Counted from the stretch's first letter, positions 43,758 to 53,333 are shown. The stretch is 64,000 nt of DNA from Burkholderiales bacterium RIFCSPHIGHO2_12_FULL_63_20 (GCA_001770775.1 MESA01000023.1:1-64000), one strand, 5' to 3'. Translations and numbers: made by a program. The notes: generated by a model from the sequence alone, not told the origin.

Positions 43758-44738
43758 GTGAGCACCTCTACTTCCCCCGCCAGCTACCGTTCCCTCGCCG
43801 CGCCCGACATGGCCGAGGTCGATCAGGTCATCCACCGCCGCCTGTCTTCGCAGGTCGCGCTGGTCAACCAGATCTCGCACTACATCGTCAACGCGGGTGG
43901 CAAGCGGGTGCGCCCGATGGTGCTGTTGCTGGTGGCGCGCGCCCTGGGCTGCAACAGCTCGCAGATGCACGAGCTGGCGGCAGTGGTGGAGTTCATCCAC
44001 ACCTCGACCCTGCTGCACGACGATGTGGTGGACGAGTCCGACCTGCGCCGCGGCCGCCAGACGGCCAATGCCATGTTCGGCAATGCCGCCAGCGTGCTGG
44101 TGGGCGACTTCCTGTATTCGCGCTCCTTCCAGATGATGGTCTCGACCGGTCGCATGCGCGTGATGGAAGTGCTGGCCGAGGCGACCAATGTGATCGCCGA
44201 AGGCGAGGTGCTGCAGTTGGTCAACATGCACGACCCTGACATCTCGGTGGACGACTACCTGCGCGTGATCGAATACAAGACCGCCAAGCTGTTCGAGGCC
44301 AGCACCCGCCTGGGTGCCTTGATCAGCGACGCCTCGCCAGAGGTGGAAGAGGCCTGCGCCGCCTATGGCCGTGCGCTGGGCACCGCCTTCCAGCTGATCG
44401 ACGATCTGCTGGACTACGAAGGCACCACGGCCGAGCTGGGCAAGAACATCGGCGACGACCTGCGTGAAGGCAAGCCCACCTTGCCGCTGCTGGCGGCCAT
44501 GTCGCGTGGCACGCCCGAGCAGCGCGAGATGATCCGCAACGCCATCATCCACGGCGAAGTGGAGCGCATGCCCGACATCGTCGAGGTGGTGAAAGCGACC
44601 GGGGCGCTGCAGGTGACCCGTGAGGCCGCGCAGGCCCAGGTGGACGTGGCGAAAAAGTGTCTGGCCGCCTTGCCGCCTTCGGCGTGGCGTGAAGCTCTGC
44701 TAGAATTGTCGCTCGATTCGATTCACCGTTCTTCCTGA
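43758..44738 (+). CDS. ispB: Octaprenyl-diphosphate synthase (polyprenyl synthetase)
   Basis: IspB extends FPP to octaprenyl diphosphate, the side chain of ubiquinone-8. The 326-residue protein has both aspartate-rich motifs, LLHDDVVDESDLRRG at about 84-98 and FQLIDDLLDYEG at about 212-223. The start is uncertain: GTG 43758 gives STSTSPASYRSLAAPDMAEV, and ATG 43809 would remove 17 residues. I prefer the GTG because it adds the usual short leader. The tRNA-Pro gene begins 24 nt after the stop, an arrangement also seen in related Burkholderiales. Confidence 0.94.
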   Translation: MSTSTSPASYRSLAAPDMAEVDQVIHRRLSSQVALVNQISHYIVNAGGKRVRPMVLLLVARALGCNSSQMHELAAVVEFIHTSTLLHDDVVDESDLRRGRQTANAMFGNAASVLVGDFLYSRSFQMMVSTGRMRVMEVLAEATNVIAEGEVLQLVNMHDPDISVDDYLRVIEYKTAKLFEASTRLGALISDASPEVEEACAAYGRALGTAFQLIDDLLDYEGTTAELGKNIGDDLREGKPTLPLLAAMSRGTPEQREMIRNAIIHGEVERMPDIVEVVKATGALQVTREAAQAQVDVAKKCLAALPPSAWREALLELSLDSIHRSS

Positions 44739-44762
44739 TGGGTTGGCAGTCGCAATCTGAAT

Positions 44763-44839
44763 CGGGGTGTAGCTTAGCCTGGTAGAGCGCTACGTTCGGG
44801 ACGTAGAGGCCGGAGGTTCGAATCCTCTCACCCCGACCA
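44763..44839 (+). tRNA. tRNA-Pro, anticodon CGG
   Basis: The 77-nt gene folds as a standard cloverleaf. The acceptor stem CGGGGTG pairs with CACCCCG, the anticodon stem CTACG pairs with CGTAG, and the seven-base loop TTCGGGA holds anticodon CGG, reading the CCG proline codon. The T-arm contains GGTTCGAATCC, and CCA is encoded at the 3' end (44837-44839). Confidence 0.97.
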
Positions 44840-44850
44840 AATCATTCAAA

Positions 44851-44884
44851 AGCCTCAGTGGTTCTGATCACTGGGGCTTTTTTG
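44851..44884. terminator. Rho-independent terminator after tRNA-Pro (also overlaps the MBL gene end)
   Basis: AGCCTCAGTG at 44851-44860 pairs with CACTGGGGCT at 44869-44878 (ten pairs, one G-T), followed by a run of six Ts to 44883. On the plus strand it ends the ispB-tRNA transcript; the stop of the minus-strand MBL gene lies inside the hairpin. Confidence 0.85.
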
Positions 44885-45968
44885 TGCTCAGACGGCGGCT
44901 CTCGCCATGTTTGAACAGTCGGATGCGATCTGGTGCAAGTTGCCGCAGTTGCAGCGCCGTTGCCAGGTCCTTGGGGGGCTGGTCGAAGGGTTCTTGCGTC
45001 AGCTCGAAGGTGCCCCAGTGCAGGCCGATGGCCTCGCGTGCCTCCAGGTCCAGCAGGATCTGCACAGCATCGTCCGGGTTGGTGTGCTGCGCACGCATGA
45101 AGTCGCGCGGTAGGTAGGCGCCTACGGGCACGCCCAGAAAATCGACCGGGCCCAGGCGGCGGCGGATCTCGGCAAAGTCGCGTGAGTAGCCAGTGTCGCC
45201 GGTATACAGAAAGCGCCACGGTTGCGGCTGCCCGGTGCGTTGCCAGTGAACGGCAAAGCCTCCCCACAGCGACCGGTTGGTGTCGAACGCGGTGCGCTTG
45301 CTCCAATGCTGCGAAGGGGTGAGGTGGATGGTCAGTGGCCCCTCGGCCTGGCTCTGCCACCAGTCCAACTCCTGCACGCGGGTGATGCCCTCGTCGTCAA
45401 ACCAGGCTTTCAAGCCCAGTGGTACCAGCCAGCGTGGCGGGTGAGGGCGCGCAGCCAGGGCATGCACCGTCGCTGCGTCCAGGTGGTCGTAGTGGCTGTG
45501 CGAGATCAGCACCAGGTCGATGGGAGGCAGTTGTGCCACGCTCAGGGGCGGCGGCACACGTCGTTCGGCCGACAGCCACGCATGAGGGCCGGCGAACTCG
45601 CCCAGGTGGGGATCGATGAGGATGTTGCGGCCGCCCACTTGCAGCAACATGCCGGCGTGCCCGAGCCAGGTCAGCACCGGCTGCTCATGGCGACGCCCGA
45701 TCAGCGCGAGGTCGACCTGGGTGCGCCAATGTTCGGCGAACGCGGCGTAACCGCCCTCCGGTGGGCTCAGGGGTTGGAAGTCACCTCGTAGGCGTCGCCA
45801 CAGGATCTCGTACCAAGGGAACTGCCCGATCTGTACCTGCGGGTCGCTGTTGACGAAGCCGTCGGGTCGGTGGTGAGGGCGTGCGGGGTCCGGCGTGACA
45901 GAGGGGGCCGCCGTGCAGGCGCTCAGCAGGAAGGCGCCCAACACGACCAGTCGACGTAAGAAATTCAT
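44868..45968 (-). CDS. MBL-fold metallohydrolase lipoprotein (NAPE-PLD/UlaG-like)
   Basis: The 366-residue protein has a lipobox (LLSAC, about residue 18) and a metallo-beta-lactamase fold. The zinc motif is [14 protein letters not shown] (HxHxDH) near residue 165, with a preceding [20 protein letters not shown] and a following [16 protein letters not shown] (the Asp ligand). This arrangement matches bacterial NAPE-PLD-like hydrolases, whose substrate in bacteria is uncertain. The ATG at 45968 begins the lipoprotein signal; one at 45983 is also in frame. The gene is divergent from the PEP-CTERM gene. Confidence 0.88.
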   Translation of the reverse strand: MNFLRRLVVLGAFLLSACTAAPSVTPDPARPHHRPDGFVNSDPQVQIGQFPWYEILWRRLRGDFQPLSPPEGGYAAFAEHWRTQVDLALIGRRHEQPVLTWLGHAGMLLQVGGRNILIDPHLGEFAGPHAWLSAERRVPPPLSVAQLPPIDLVLISHSHYDHLDAATVHALAARPHPPRWLVPLGLKAWFDDEGITRVQELDWWQSQAEGPLTIHLTPSQHWSKRTAFDTNRSLWGGFAVHWQRTGQPQPWRFLYTGDTGYSRDFAEIRRRLGPVDFLGVPVGAYLPRDFMRAQHTNPDDAVQILLDLEAREAIGLHWGTFELTQEPFDQPPKDLATALQLRQLAPDRIRLFKHGESRRLSTKKPQ

Positions 45969-46086
45969 GATGTGAAATGACATCGGGAGCGAGATTGTCG
46001 AAACTTTTTACAGTTGACGTCGGACAGTGGAAGGGTTTCTCACCGCTCAACCTGTAAGTTATTGTTTCATATGGCGTATTGATTTC

Positions 46087-46102
46087 TGGCACAGATAGTG
46101 CT
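46087..46102 (+). promoter_or_regulatory. Sigma-54 promoter candidate upstream of the PEP-CTERM gene
   Basis: TGGCAC at 46087-46092 and GTGCT at 46098-46102 match the -24/-12 consensus TGGCACG-N4-TTGCW with the exact GG-N10-GC spacing and only two mismatches. It lies 40 nt before the ATG, giving a short 5' leader. RpoN-dependent control of PEP-CTERM genes, through the PrsK/PrsR two-component system, is known in other exosortase-bearing bacteria. Confidence 0.7.
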
Positions 46103-46141
46103 TCGAGAGAGGCATCTTGTAGTTTTTAGGCAGTACCCATC

Positions 46142-47203
46142 ATGACGACATTCCCTCCAAGAAGTTTTTGGGCAGGCCTTGCCGCCACGGGTGCTTTGAT
46201 CGGCGCAGTGCCGGCCCATGCCGTTCTGTTGCCCAGCTCGAACGTGATGTCCACGGTTCAGTACGGCGATTTCGCGGTGTACTCACTCGATCTGTTGCAG
46301 CAGTGTGCCGCGGGGCTCGACCCGCGTTGCCTGCCGGGTGGGCCATTTCCGATCGCATCGAATGCGGGTTTCACCAAGACGCAGCTCACGGTGCTGACGG
46401 GCGAGAATGGCAAACCCCAGACGTCCAACCAACCTGAACCCTTGGCAAATGGGGCTCCTGCGGACAATGCGTTTACATCTCCCAGCGGCCAGCAGAGTTC
46501 GACCCTTCTGATGGGTTCCGCCGTCTCGCCCGAGCCGACCCCCACGTTCACGGGCGATCAACCAGGCAAGTGGGACATCAAGATTTCGGCGCTGCGTGGT
46601 TATCTGGGGAACAACGACCTGGTGTTCATCTTCGACAACGCGCAAGAGGGCGATGGGGCGAGCCAGTGGTTGCAGATCTGGGGCCAGGCACGTGTGCTGT
46701 CGGCCGATGGCACGTCGCAGCAGGGTTGTTTTGAGTTGAACAGCTCCTCGGCTGCGGGGTGCACGACCTCTTCACCCTTGGCGCCCACGGGCCCATTTGA
46801 TCTCTCGTCTCCGTATGTCACCGTGTTCACCGGCTATTGCGTGAACAAGACCACCGGTGCCGCGTTCAATCTGGGGGGCGGTACGTCGGCGACGTGTGAA
46901 GCGCAGAATGGCTACTACGTGAACGGCAACATCGGCAGCGCCAATGCCGACAACGCCGCCTACAGCCAGGCCTTGAACGATTTCATCTTTGCCCCCACGA
47001 CCAGCGCAGACTGGGTTTTGTCCCTGGACATTCGCACGGCCAACAACAACGGCAGTGCCGAAACCTTGTGGATCTGCAGCAACTGCAGCGTGGCCACCAC
47101 CACCGTCACCACCGAGGTGTCGGAGCCTGCTTCTCTGGCCTTGCTGGGTGCGGCCTTGATGGGGGGCGCTTATGTGTCCCGTCGTCGCGCGCGCCAGGAT
47201 TGA
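46142..47203 (+). CDS. PEP-CTERM sorting domain protein (exosortase substrate)
   Basis: The 353-residue protein has a signal peptide ending PAHA at about residue 28, a secreted body rich in Asn, Thr, Gly and Ser with a few cysteines, and the C-terminal sorting signal SEPASLALLGAALMGGAY followed by SRRRARQ (residues 326-352): a PEP-like SEP motif, a hydrophobic helix and a basic tail. Exosortase B at 8251 is the likely processing enzyme, anchoring or releasing the protein during EPS export. The body does not resemble a family I recognise. A terminator follows the stop at 47225. Confidence 0.93.
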   Translation: MTTFPPRSFWAGLAATGALIGAVPAHAVLLPSSNVMSTVQYGDFAVYSLDLLQQCAAGLDPRCLPGGPFPIASNAGFTKTQLTVLTGENGKPQTSNQPEPLANGAPADNAFTSPSGQQSSTLLMGSAVSPEPTPTFTGDQPGKWDIKISALRGYLGNNDLVFIFDNAQEGDGASQWLQIWGQARVLSADGTSQQGCFELNSSSAAGCTTSSPLAPTGPFDLSSPYVTVFTGYCVNKTTGAAFNLGGGTSATCEAQNGYYVNGNIGSANADNAAYSQALNDFIFAPTTSADWVLSLDIRTANNNGSAETLWICSNCSVATTTVTTEVSEPASLALLGAALMGGAYVSRRRARQD

Positions 47204-47224
47204 TCTGCCGCAACGCTTGACCTA

Positions 47225-47245
47225 CCCCGCTTCGGCGGGGTTTTT
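47225..47245 (+). terminator. Rho-independent terminator of the PEP-CTERM gene
   Basis: CCCCGC (47225-47230) pairs with GCGGGG (47235-47240) around a stable TTCG tetraloop, followed by five Ts. It ends the monocistronic PEP-CTERM transcript and separates it from the next gene. Confidence 0.9.
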
Positions 47246-47280
47246 CGTTTGGACCTGCTCCGGTCGTATGCTTGTGTTTG

Positions 47281-49509
47281 ATGACGGGCGCAGTGCCTGG
47301 GCGGTTGCAGCAATTGGACGAACACTGGAAAGATGGATGGCGCGCCGTCCTTCAACATGAAGGGGCGATGAACGGCGCACGGGCCTTGCTGGCGCTGACC
47401 TGCGTGCTGGCTGTGGGCTGGTGGGCCGGCCGGCAGGACGCGTTGATGCCCGTGCTGCTGGGCGTGATTGCCAGCGCCCTGACCGAGACCGACGACAACT
47501 GGCGTGGCCGCCTGCGAGCGCAGTTGATGGCCTTGAGTGCGTTTGCGGTGATGGCCTGGGCCGTGTGGTTCACCTTGCCCTGGCCCGTCCTCTTGATGAC
47601 GGTGCTCGCCTTGTCGGCGTTTGGTCTGACGATGCTGGGGGCGCTCAGTGAGCGCTATCGCGCCATTGCCTTCGGATCGCTCATCCTGTTCATCTACGTG
47701 GCCATGTCGGCGCGCACCAGTCGGTTGCATGCCTGGGACGCGACGCCCTTGATGCTCGCCGGGGCGGCCTGGTACGGCGTGGTATCGGTGGGGTGGGCCG
47801 CGCTACTGCCACAACCACCCGTGCGCCACCGTTTGTCGCAGTTGTACGCGCTGCTGGGCGAGTACCTGCATTTGAAAGCGCAGTTGCTGGAGCCGGTGCG
47901 CGATGCCGACCGCGCGCAGCGCCGCATGGCCCTGGCCCTGCACAACGGGCGGGTGGTGGAAAGCCTGGGCGTGACGAAAGAGGCCATTTTCAGCCGACTG
48001 GGCAAGGGGCGCCCGCCTGCCTGGCTGCAAGCGGCCCTGCATCAGTACCTGGCCGCGCAGGACATCCATGAACGCGCCAGCTCCTCGCACGAACACTACG
48101 AGTGGCTGGCCGATGCCTTCTTTCACAGTGATGCGCTGTACCGCTGTCAGCGCGTGCTGGCCTTGACGGGCGACCAGGCGCTCAAGCTGTCGGTGGCCAT
48201 GGCGCACCGCACCACGCCTCAGCATCATGGCGCCACCGCGCGGGCCATCGAGGACATGCAGGCGGCCATTCAGCACCTGACAAAGGCTCAGCCTTCCGGG
48301 CGATCCTTGCGCGCGCTGCAGGCCTTGGGCGACAACCTCACGGCCTTGGCCCAGGTGTTTCGCACTGTGCTGGAGCCCGTGCGGGGCGAGGTCGACCAAA
48401 GCCTGCTGGACACCCATCCCCGCACCCTGCGCGAGGCCTGGTGGCGTCTGCGGACGCAGCTGAGCTTGCGCTCGGTGCTGTGTCGACATGCCTTGCGCCT
48501 GAGCGTGTCCCTCCTGGTGGGGTTCGGTGTCATGCAGCTCACCAACGATCCGCATGGTTTCTGGATCCTGCTGACCATCGTCTTCGTGAGCCAGCCACAG
48601 TACGCGGCCACTTTGACGAAGCTGACCCAGCGGGTGACCGGCACGGTCATCGGGCTGGCGCTGGCCTGGGCCTTGATCCGCTTGTTCCCGGGGTCGGTGC
48701 TGCAGGCGGTGTTTCTGGTGGTGGCGGGAGCGGTGTTCCTCGGGTCACGCCGCACCAACTACGTGATGTCCACCAGCGCCGTCACCACGCTCTTGCTGAT
48801 GAGCTTTCACCAGATGGGCATGGCGCAGGGCGTGATCCTGGCGCGCCTACTGGACACGGTGCTGGGCGGGGCGATCGCCGGGGTGGCGGCCTGGCGGGTG
48901 TGGCCCAACTGGCAGGCCCGCCAGTGGCCGAGCCTGGCGGCCCAGGCCCTGCGCACGCAGGCCCGCTATCTTCATGAAATCCTGGTTCAGTACCAGACCG
49001 GCAAACAAGACCATCTGGCCTACCGGTTGGCGCGGCGCAATGCCCACAAGGCCGATGCGGCCCTGTCCAATGCCTTGTCAACGATGTTCAAGGAGCCCGC
49101 GCGGGTGCAACTCGATACGGCGGTGTGCGGACGTTTCCTGACGCTCTCGCACACCTTGCTCAATTACCTGTCCGCGCTGGGGGCGCACCGCAGTGGCGCG
49201 TCTGTGCAAGCTTTGAGCGCCCCCGTTCTGGCGCAGGCCGAGCATGTGCAGGCGCAACTCGGTGAGCTGGCCGATGCCCTGGAAGGGCAGGGTGGGGGGC
49301 TACGGTCCCACGATGGGGGGGACGTCCTGCGGGGTGAGTCGCAGGGTAAGGGGCCGAGCGAGGTTGCCGGCGAGGACGCGTCCGAGTCCAGTCAGGCCAC
49401 CCTGTCCCGCACCGAACGCCTGCTGCAAGCGCAGCTCACCCTGGCTTTGCGCCTGATGCCGCCGTTGCGCGACGAGGTGCGGCGTCTGAGCGGGCGGGTG
49501 GCTCTGTAG
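47281..49509 (+). CDS. FUSC/YccS-type inner-membrane protein
   Basis: The 742-residue protein has two blocks of about five transmembrane helices (about residues 35-165 and 400-530), each ahead of a cytoplasmic domain, the layout of the YccS/YhfK/AaeB (FUSC) family. Recognisable segments include MPVLLGVIASALTETDDNWR and, in the second block, GFWILLTIVFVSQPQYAATL with RVTGTVIGLALAW. These proteins are proposed exporters of aromatic acids or other organic anions, with little direct proof. I prefer the ATG at 47281 to the TTG nine bases upstream. It ends 9 nt from the convergent MFS gene. Confidence 0.9.
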   Translation: MTGAVPGRLQQLDEHWKDGWRAVLQHEGAMNGARALLALTCVLAVGWWAGRQDALMPVLLGVIASALTETDDNWRGRLRAQLMALSAFAVMAWAVWFTLPWPVLLMTVLALSAFGLTMLGALSERYRAIAFGSLILFIYVAMSARTSRLHAWDATPLMLAGAAWYGVVSVGWAALLPQPPVRHRLSQLYALLGEYLHLKAQLLEPVRDADRAQRRMALALHNGRVVESLGVTKEAIFSRLGKGRPPAWLQAALHQYLAAQDIHERASSSHEHYEWLADAFFHSDALYRCQRVLALTGDQALKLSVAMAHRTTPQHHGATARAIEDMQAAIQHLTKAQPSGRSLRALQALGDNLTALAQVFRTVLEPVRGEVDQSLLDTHPRTLREAWWRLRTQLSLRSVLCRHALRLSVSLLVGFGVMQLTNDPHGFWILLTIVFVSQPQYAATLTKLTQRVTGTVIGLALAWALIRLFPGSVLQAVFLVVAGAVFLGSRRTNYVMSTSAVTTLLLMSFHQMGMAQGVILARLLDTVLGGAIAGVAAWRVWPNWQARQWPSLAAQALRTQARYLHEILVQYQTGKQDHLAYRLARRNAHKADAALSNALSTMFKEPARVQLDTAVCGRFLTLSHTLLNYLSALGAHRSGASVQALSAPVLAQAEHVQAQLGELADALEGQGGGLRSHDGGDVLRGESQGKGPSEVAGEDASESSQATLSRTERLLQAQLTLALRLMPPLRDEVRRLSGRVAL

Positions 49510-49518
49510 CGGCGGCGC

Positions 49519-50700
49519 TCAGCTCGCTTCGTGGGTCTTTTGGGCCCGTTGGCGCCAGCCCAACCAGATGAGGGCTGCGCCCGTCAGGCCCACGGGCAGC
49601 AGCGAGCCCAGGTTCAGCCAGGTCCAGCCCTGCGTGGTGATCAATGCGCCCGAGGCAAACGAGGTGACGGCCATGGTGGCGAACACGCAGAAGTTGATGG
49701 CCGCCTGCGCCTTGTCTTTTTCTTCCGGGCGGTAGGCTTGCATGGCCAGCGTCGTGCTGCCGGTGAACAGGAAGTTCCAGCCCACGCCCAGCAGGAACAA
49801 GGCCACCGTGAACTGGTGCAGGTCTTGCCCAGTCAGGGCCACGCCGATGCAGGCGAGGTTCAGCACCACCCCTGCGCCCATGATGGTCAGCACGCCGTGG
49901 CGTTTGATCAGGTGGCCGGTGACAAAACCTGGGGCGAACATGCCGATCACATGCCACTCCAGCACGAAGGCAGCGTCGTCAAACGGCATGCCGCACACCT
50001 GCATGGCCAGCGGTGTGGCGGCCATCAGCAGGTTCATCACGCCATAGCCCAGGGCCGCACCCACGGCCGAGACGATGAACACGGGTTGGCGCATGATCTC
50101 GCCCAGCGGGCGGCCGGTGTCGGCGCCCTTGGCCTGGCGCACTTCGGGTGGGAACTGGACGCCCGCCATCACGAGCATGGACAGCAAGGCCACCCCCGCC
50201 AGCGCCAGGTAGGCGCCCAGGAAGGGCGTGCCCAGACCATCGCGGGTGTACTTGGCCAGGTTGGGTCCGATGACCGCGCCCAACAGCCCCCCCGCCAACA
50301 CCAGGGAGATGGCTTTCTCGCGGAAGGCCGGGGTGGCCAGTTCGCCGGCGGCAAAGCGGTACAGCTGGCCATTGGCGCTGTAGTAGCCGGCCACCACCGT
50401 GGCCGTGACCAGCAGCCAGAAACTGCCCAGCCACAGGGCCAGCGCGCACAACAGGGCCGAGAGCAGGGCCACGCCCAAACCCAGCTGGAAAGACACCTGG
50501 CGTCCCCAGCGCTGCTGGCTGCGCGCGACCAGCCCCGTCGACAGGGCGCCCCCAACCACATAGCCCATCACCGGCAGGGTGGCCATCCAGCCCGCGGGTG
50601 CCAGGCTGAAGCCCACCAGGCCGTTGATGGCGATGAAGACGACGTTGTTGGTGAGGAAGAGCCCCTGGGCCGCAGCCAGAAGCCAGAGGTTCTTGTTCAT
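49519..50700 (-). CDS. MFS transporter
   Basis: The 393-residue protein has 12 predicted transmembrane helices in two halves and MFS-type turns, including the A-motif-like GALSTGLVARSQQRWGRQVSF after helix 2. The substrate is unknown. It lies 39 nt downstream of the LysR gene, on the same strand, so regulator and transporter are probably co-transcribed; an ATACC-TGTCAG-GGTAT palindrome overlaps the LysR stop between them. The azoR-pirin genes run divergently from this pair. Confidence 0.9.
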   Translation of the reverse strand: MNKNLWLLAAAQGLFLTNNVVFIAINGLVGFSLAPAGWMATLPVMGYVVGGALSTGLVARSQQRWGRQVSFQLGLGVALLSALLCALALWLGSFWLLVTATVVAGYYSANGQLYRFAAGELATPAFREKAISLVLAGGLLGAVIGPNLAKYTRDGLGTPFLGAYLALAGVALLSMLVMAGVQFPPEVRQAKGADTGRPLGEIMRQPVFIVSAVGAALGYGVMNLLMAATPLAMQVCGMPFDDAAFVLEWHVIGMFAPGFVTGHLIKRHGVLTIMGAGVVLNLACIGVALTGQDLHQFTVALFLLGVGWNFLFTGSTTLAMQAYRPEEKDKAQAAINFCVFATMAVTSFASGALITTQGWTWLNLGSLLPVGLTGAALIWLGWRQRAQKTHEAS

Positions 50701-50739
50701 GAAATGGGCCGATGTGCGAGTGGTTTCACATGATACCTG

Positions 50740-51705
50740 TCAGGGTATATTGGGTGTGTTTGGGGGTGTGCTTTGTTCGGGCATGTGCAAGGCCACTTCC
50801 AGCATGTCGATGAAGACGCGGGTCTTGGCAGGCATCAGTTTGCGCCCCGGAAACACGGCCCATGCCGTGTGAGAGGGCAGGCACCAGTCGGGCAGCACCC
50901 GGCGCAACTCGCCACGTTGCAACAAAGGCTGGGCGAACAGGTCGGGAACGGCCGTGATGCCCGCGCCGGACCGCGCCAGAATCAGCAGCAACTCCGGCTG
51001 GTTGGCCATCACGCGGCTGGGCGGTGAGCCTTCCCAGCGCTGCTCCCCCTGCATCAGCACCCAATGCCCGGGCTCGGTGGTGTCGCTGGCGCGACCGGGC
51101 AAACGCAGCGTGTCGTGTTGCAGCAGGTCCTGCGGGCAGGTGGGTTCGCCCCGCTCGGCCAGGTAGTGGGGGGAGGCGTACAGGCCATGGGTGAAGACGA
51201 TCAGGCGACGCGCTGCCAGCAGGGCGTCGTCGGGCAGGGCCCCCATGCGCACCGCGATGTCGAAGCCTTCGCCCAGCAGGTCCACCCGCCGGGGCGACAG
51301 GTCCAGCTCCAGCGTGATGCGCGGGTGCAGCGCCACGAAGGCGGCCAGGGTGTCGGCCAGCAGCAAGGTGGCAAAGTCGCTGGGCATGGACACGCGCAGG
51401 CGGCCGCTGGGCGCCGCCTGCCGGTGCTCGCGCAAGGCGGTGACGGCCTCCACCTCGGCCACCACCTGGCGGGCGTGTTCCAGCAGCAGGCTGCCGAACT
51501 CGGTAAGGGTTTGACGCCGGGTGGTGCGCAACAGCAGGCGCTCGCCCAGGTGGGACTCCAGCCAGGCCACGCGGCGTGACACGGTGGACTTGGGCAAGCC
51601 CAGGCGCTCGGCCGCCCGGCTGAAGCTGCCCAGATCGGCCACGCGGGCAAAAATCAGCAGGTCATTGGCTTCGATGCCCGCCGTGGGTCCGGTGTACTGT
51701 TTCAT
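50740..51705 (-). CDS. LysR family transcriptional regulator
   Basis: The 321-residue protein has the N-terminal winged helix-turn-helix ARVADLGSFSRAAERLGLPKS followed by TVSRRVAWLESHLGERLLLR, and a C-terminal periplasmic-binding-type effector domain. It probably controls the divergent azoR-pirin genes, whose start lies 91 nt away, and perhaps the MFS gene behind it. The start at ATG 51705 was chosen; GTG 51735 would add 10 residues. Such azoR-linked LysR proteins often respond to quinones or electrophiles, but the inducer here is unknown. Confidence 0.94.
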   Translation of the reverse strand: MKQYTGPTAGIEANDLLIFARVADLGSFSRAAERLGLPKSTVSRRVAWLESHLGERLLLRTTRRQTLTEFGSLLLEHARQVVAEVEAVTALREHRQAAPSGRLRVSMPSDFATLLLADTLAAFVALHPRITLELDLSPRRVDLLGEGFDIAVRMGALPDDALLAARRLIVFTHGLYASPHYLAERGEPTCPQDLLQHDTLRLPGRASDTTEPGHWVLMQGEQRWEGSPPSRVMANQPELLLILARSGAGITAVPDLFAQPLLQRGELRRVLPDWCLPSHTAWAVFPGRKLMPAKTRVFIDMLEVALHMPEQSTPPNTPNIP

Positions 51706-51796
51706 GGGTGGATCAATGTTACCCATTTCAGGCACTTATCACAGGGATTGTTGAGGAATAAAGTTCATTCATCGACTCACCCACTTGGAGCCTCAC

Positions 51797-52396
51797 ATGA
51801 AGATCCTGCAAATCAATTCCAGCGCCCGCGTTGAAGGTGCCAATTCCACCCGTCTGGCCAACACCGTCACCGCCCGCCTGCAAGCCAAGCACCCCGGTGC
51901 CACCGTCACCGTGCGCGATCTGGCCGTGACCCCGCACCCCGTGCTGGATGCCGCCGCTCTGGGCGCGCTGTTCACCCCCGCCGATCAGCGTACCCCCGAG
52001 CAAGCCGCCCGCGTGGCCCTGGACGACGCCCTGATCGCCGAAGTCCAAGCCCATGACGCCATCGTGCTGGGCGTGCCGATGTACAACTTTGGCATCCCCG
52101 TGCAGCTCAAGACCTGGCTGGACGCCATCGCCCGTGCCGGCGTGACCTTCCGCTACACCGCCAACGGTCCGGAAGGCCTCATCCAGGGCAAGAAGGTGTA
52201 CGTGGCCTTCGCCCGCGGCGGCATCTACCGTGACACCCCGGCCGACTCGCAAACACCGTACATCAAGACCATCCTGGGCTTCCTGGGCATGACCGATGTG
52301 AAGTACATCCACGCCGAAGGCTTGGCCATGGGCCCTGATGCCGTGGACAAGGGCTTCACGCAAGCCGAAGACGACCTGCTCGCCGCCATTGGCTGA
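51797..52396 (+). CDS. azoR: FMN-dependent NADH-azoreductase / NADH:quinone oxidoreductase
   Basis: AzoR reduces azo compounds and quinones with NADH as an FMN-bound homodimer. The 199-residue protein has the flavodoxin-like opening [20 protein letters not shown] with the FMN-phosphate loop, [20 protein letters not shown] near residues 92-111, and [10 protein letters not shown]. The start at 51797 follows a TTGGAG site. It is divergent from the LysR gene and is followed after 44 nt by the pirin gene, a common oxidative- or electrophile-stress pair. Confidence 0.95.
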   Translation: MKILQINSSARVEGANSTRLANTVTARLQAKHPGATVTVRDLAVTPHPVLDAAALGALFTPADQRTPEQAARVALDDALIAEVQAHDAIVLGVPMYNFGIPVQLKTWLDAIARAGVTFRYTANGPEGLIQGKKVYVAFARGGIYRDTPADSQTPYIKTILGFLGMTDVKYIHAEGLAMGPDAVDKGFTQAEDDLLAAIG

Positions 52397-52440
52397 TCCA
52401 CGGGATCTGTCCGCTGCCATCCGATCAAGGAGATTGACCC

Positions 52441-53310
52441 ATGACCGATTCAGACACCGCTGTTGCCGTGCGCCAGTCGCGCACGGTCGAGCAAATGATC
52501 GTGGGCCATCCCACGTCGGACGGGGCGGGCGTCAAGCTCACCCGCGTGCTGACGCAGAACCTGCAGCGCCGGCTTGACCCCTATCTGATGCTCGATGCCT
52601 TTGGCAGCGACAACCCCGATGACTACATCGCCGGTTTCCCGGACCACCCGCACCGCGGCTTCGAGACCATCACCTACATGATCGCCGGGCGCATGCTGCA
52701 CCGCGACAGCGCGGGCCACGAAGGTCTGCTCGAAAACGGTGGCGTGCAGTGGATGACGGCCGGACGCGGTGTGATCCATTCCGAAATTCCGCAGCAGGAA
52801 GACGGGGTGATGGAAGGCTTTCAGCTGTGGCTGAACCTGCCTGGCAAGGACAAGATGTCCGCGCCCTGGTACCGCGACTTTGGGGCGGGCGACCTGCCCA
52901 AGTTCACGACGGCGCAAGGTGTGGACGTGACGGTGATTGCCGGTGAAAGCCATGGCGTGCAGGGGGCGGTGACACGTGAAGCGTCGGCCCCCACGTACCT
53001 GGACCTGCATCTGCCTGCCGGTGCGCGCTTTGAGCAGGCTCTGCCCGCCGCGCACAACGCGTTTGTGTATGTGTACCGGGGCGAGGCACGCATTGCGGAC
53101 ACCGCGGTGCCGATGCAGCGCATGGCCATTTTGCGCAATGAGCCCGAAGCCGATGGCGTGGTGATCGAGGCCCAGACCGAGACGCGCATGCTCCTGATTG
53201 CAGGGCAGCCGCTCCATGAGCCGATTGCGCAATACGGCCCATTCGTGATGAACACGCAGCAGGAAATTTATCAGGCGGTCAACGACTTCCGGGCTGGCAG
53301 ACTGGCGTGA
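52441..53310 (+). CDS. Pirin family protein
   Basis: The 289-residue bicupin protein carries the metal-site residues of pirins in FPDHPHRGFETITYMIAG (His), MLHRDSAGHEG (His) and GRGVIHSEIPQ (His and Glu) in the N-terminal cupin, residues about 60-120. Bacterial pirins have quercetin 2,3-dioxygenase activity or act as redox sensors of metabolism. The gene is 44 nt downstream of azoR and probably in the same LysR-controlled unit. An AAGGAG site precedes the ATG. Confidence 0.95.
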   Translation: MTDSDTAVAVRQSRTVEQMIVGHPTSDGAGVKLTRVLTQNLQRRLDPYLMLDAFGSDNPDDYIAGFPDHPHRGFETITYMIAGRMLHRDSAGHEGLLENGGVQWMTAGRGVIHSEIPQQEDGVMEGFQLWLNLPGKDKMSAPWYRDFGAGDLPKFTTAQGVDVTVIAGESHGVQGAVTREASAPTYLDLHLPAGARFEQALPAAHNAFVYVYRGEARIADTAVPMQRMAILRNEPEADGVVIEAQTETRMLLIAGQPLHEPIAQYGPFVMNTQQEIYQAVNDFRAGRLA

Positions 53311-53333
53311 TGGCCGCTGACCACGTTGGGTTT

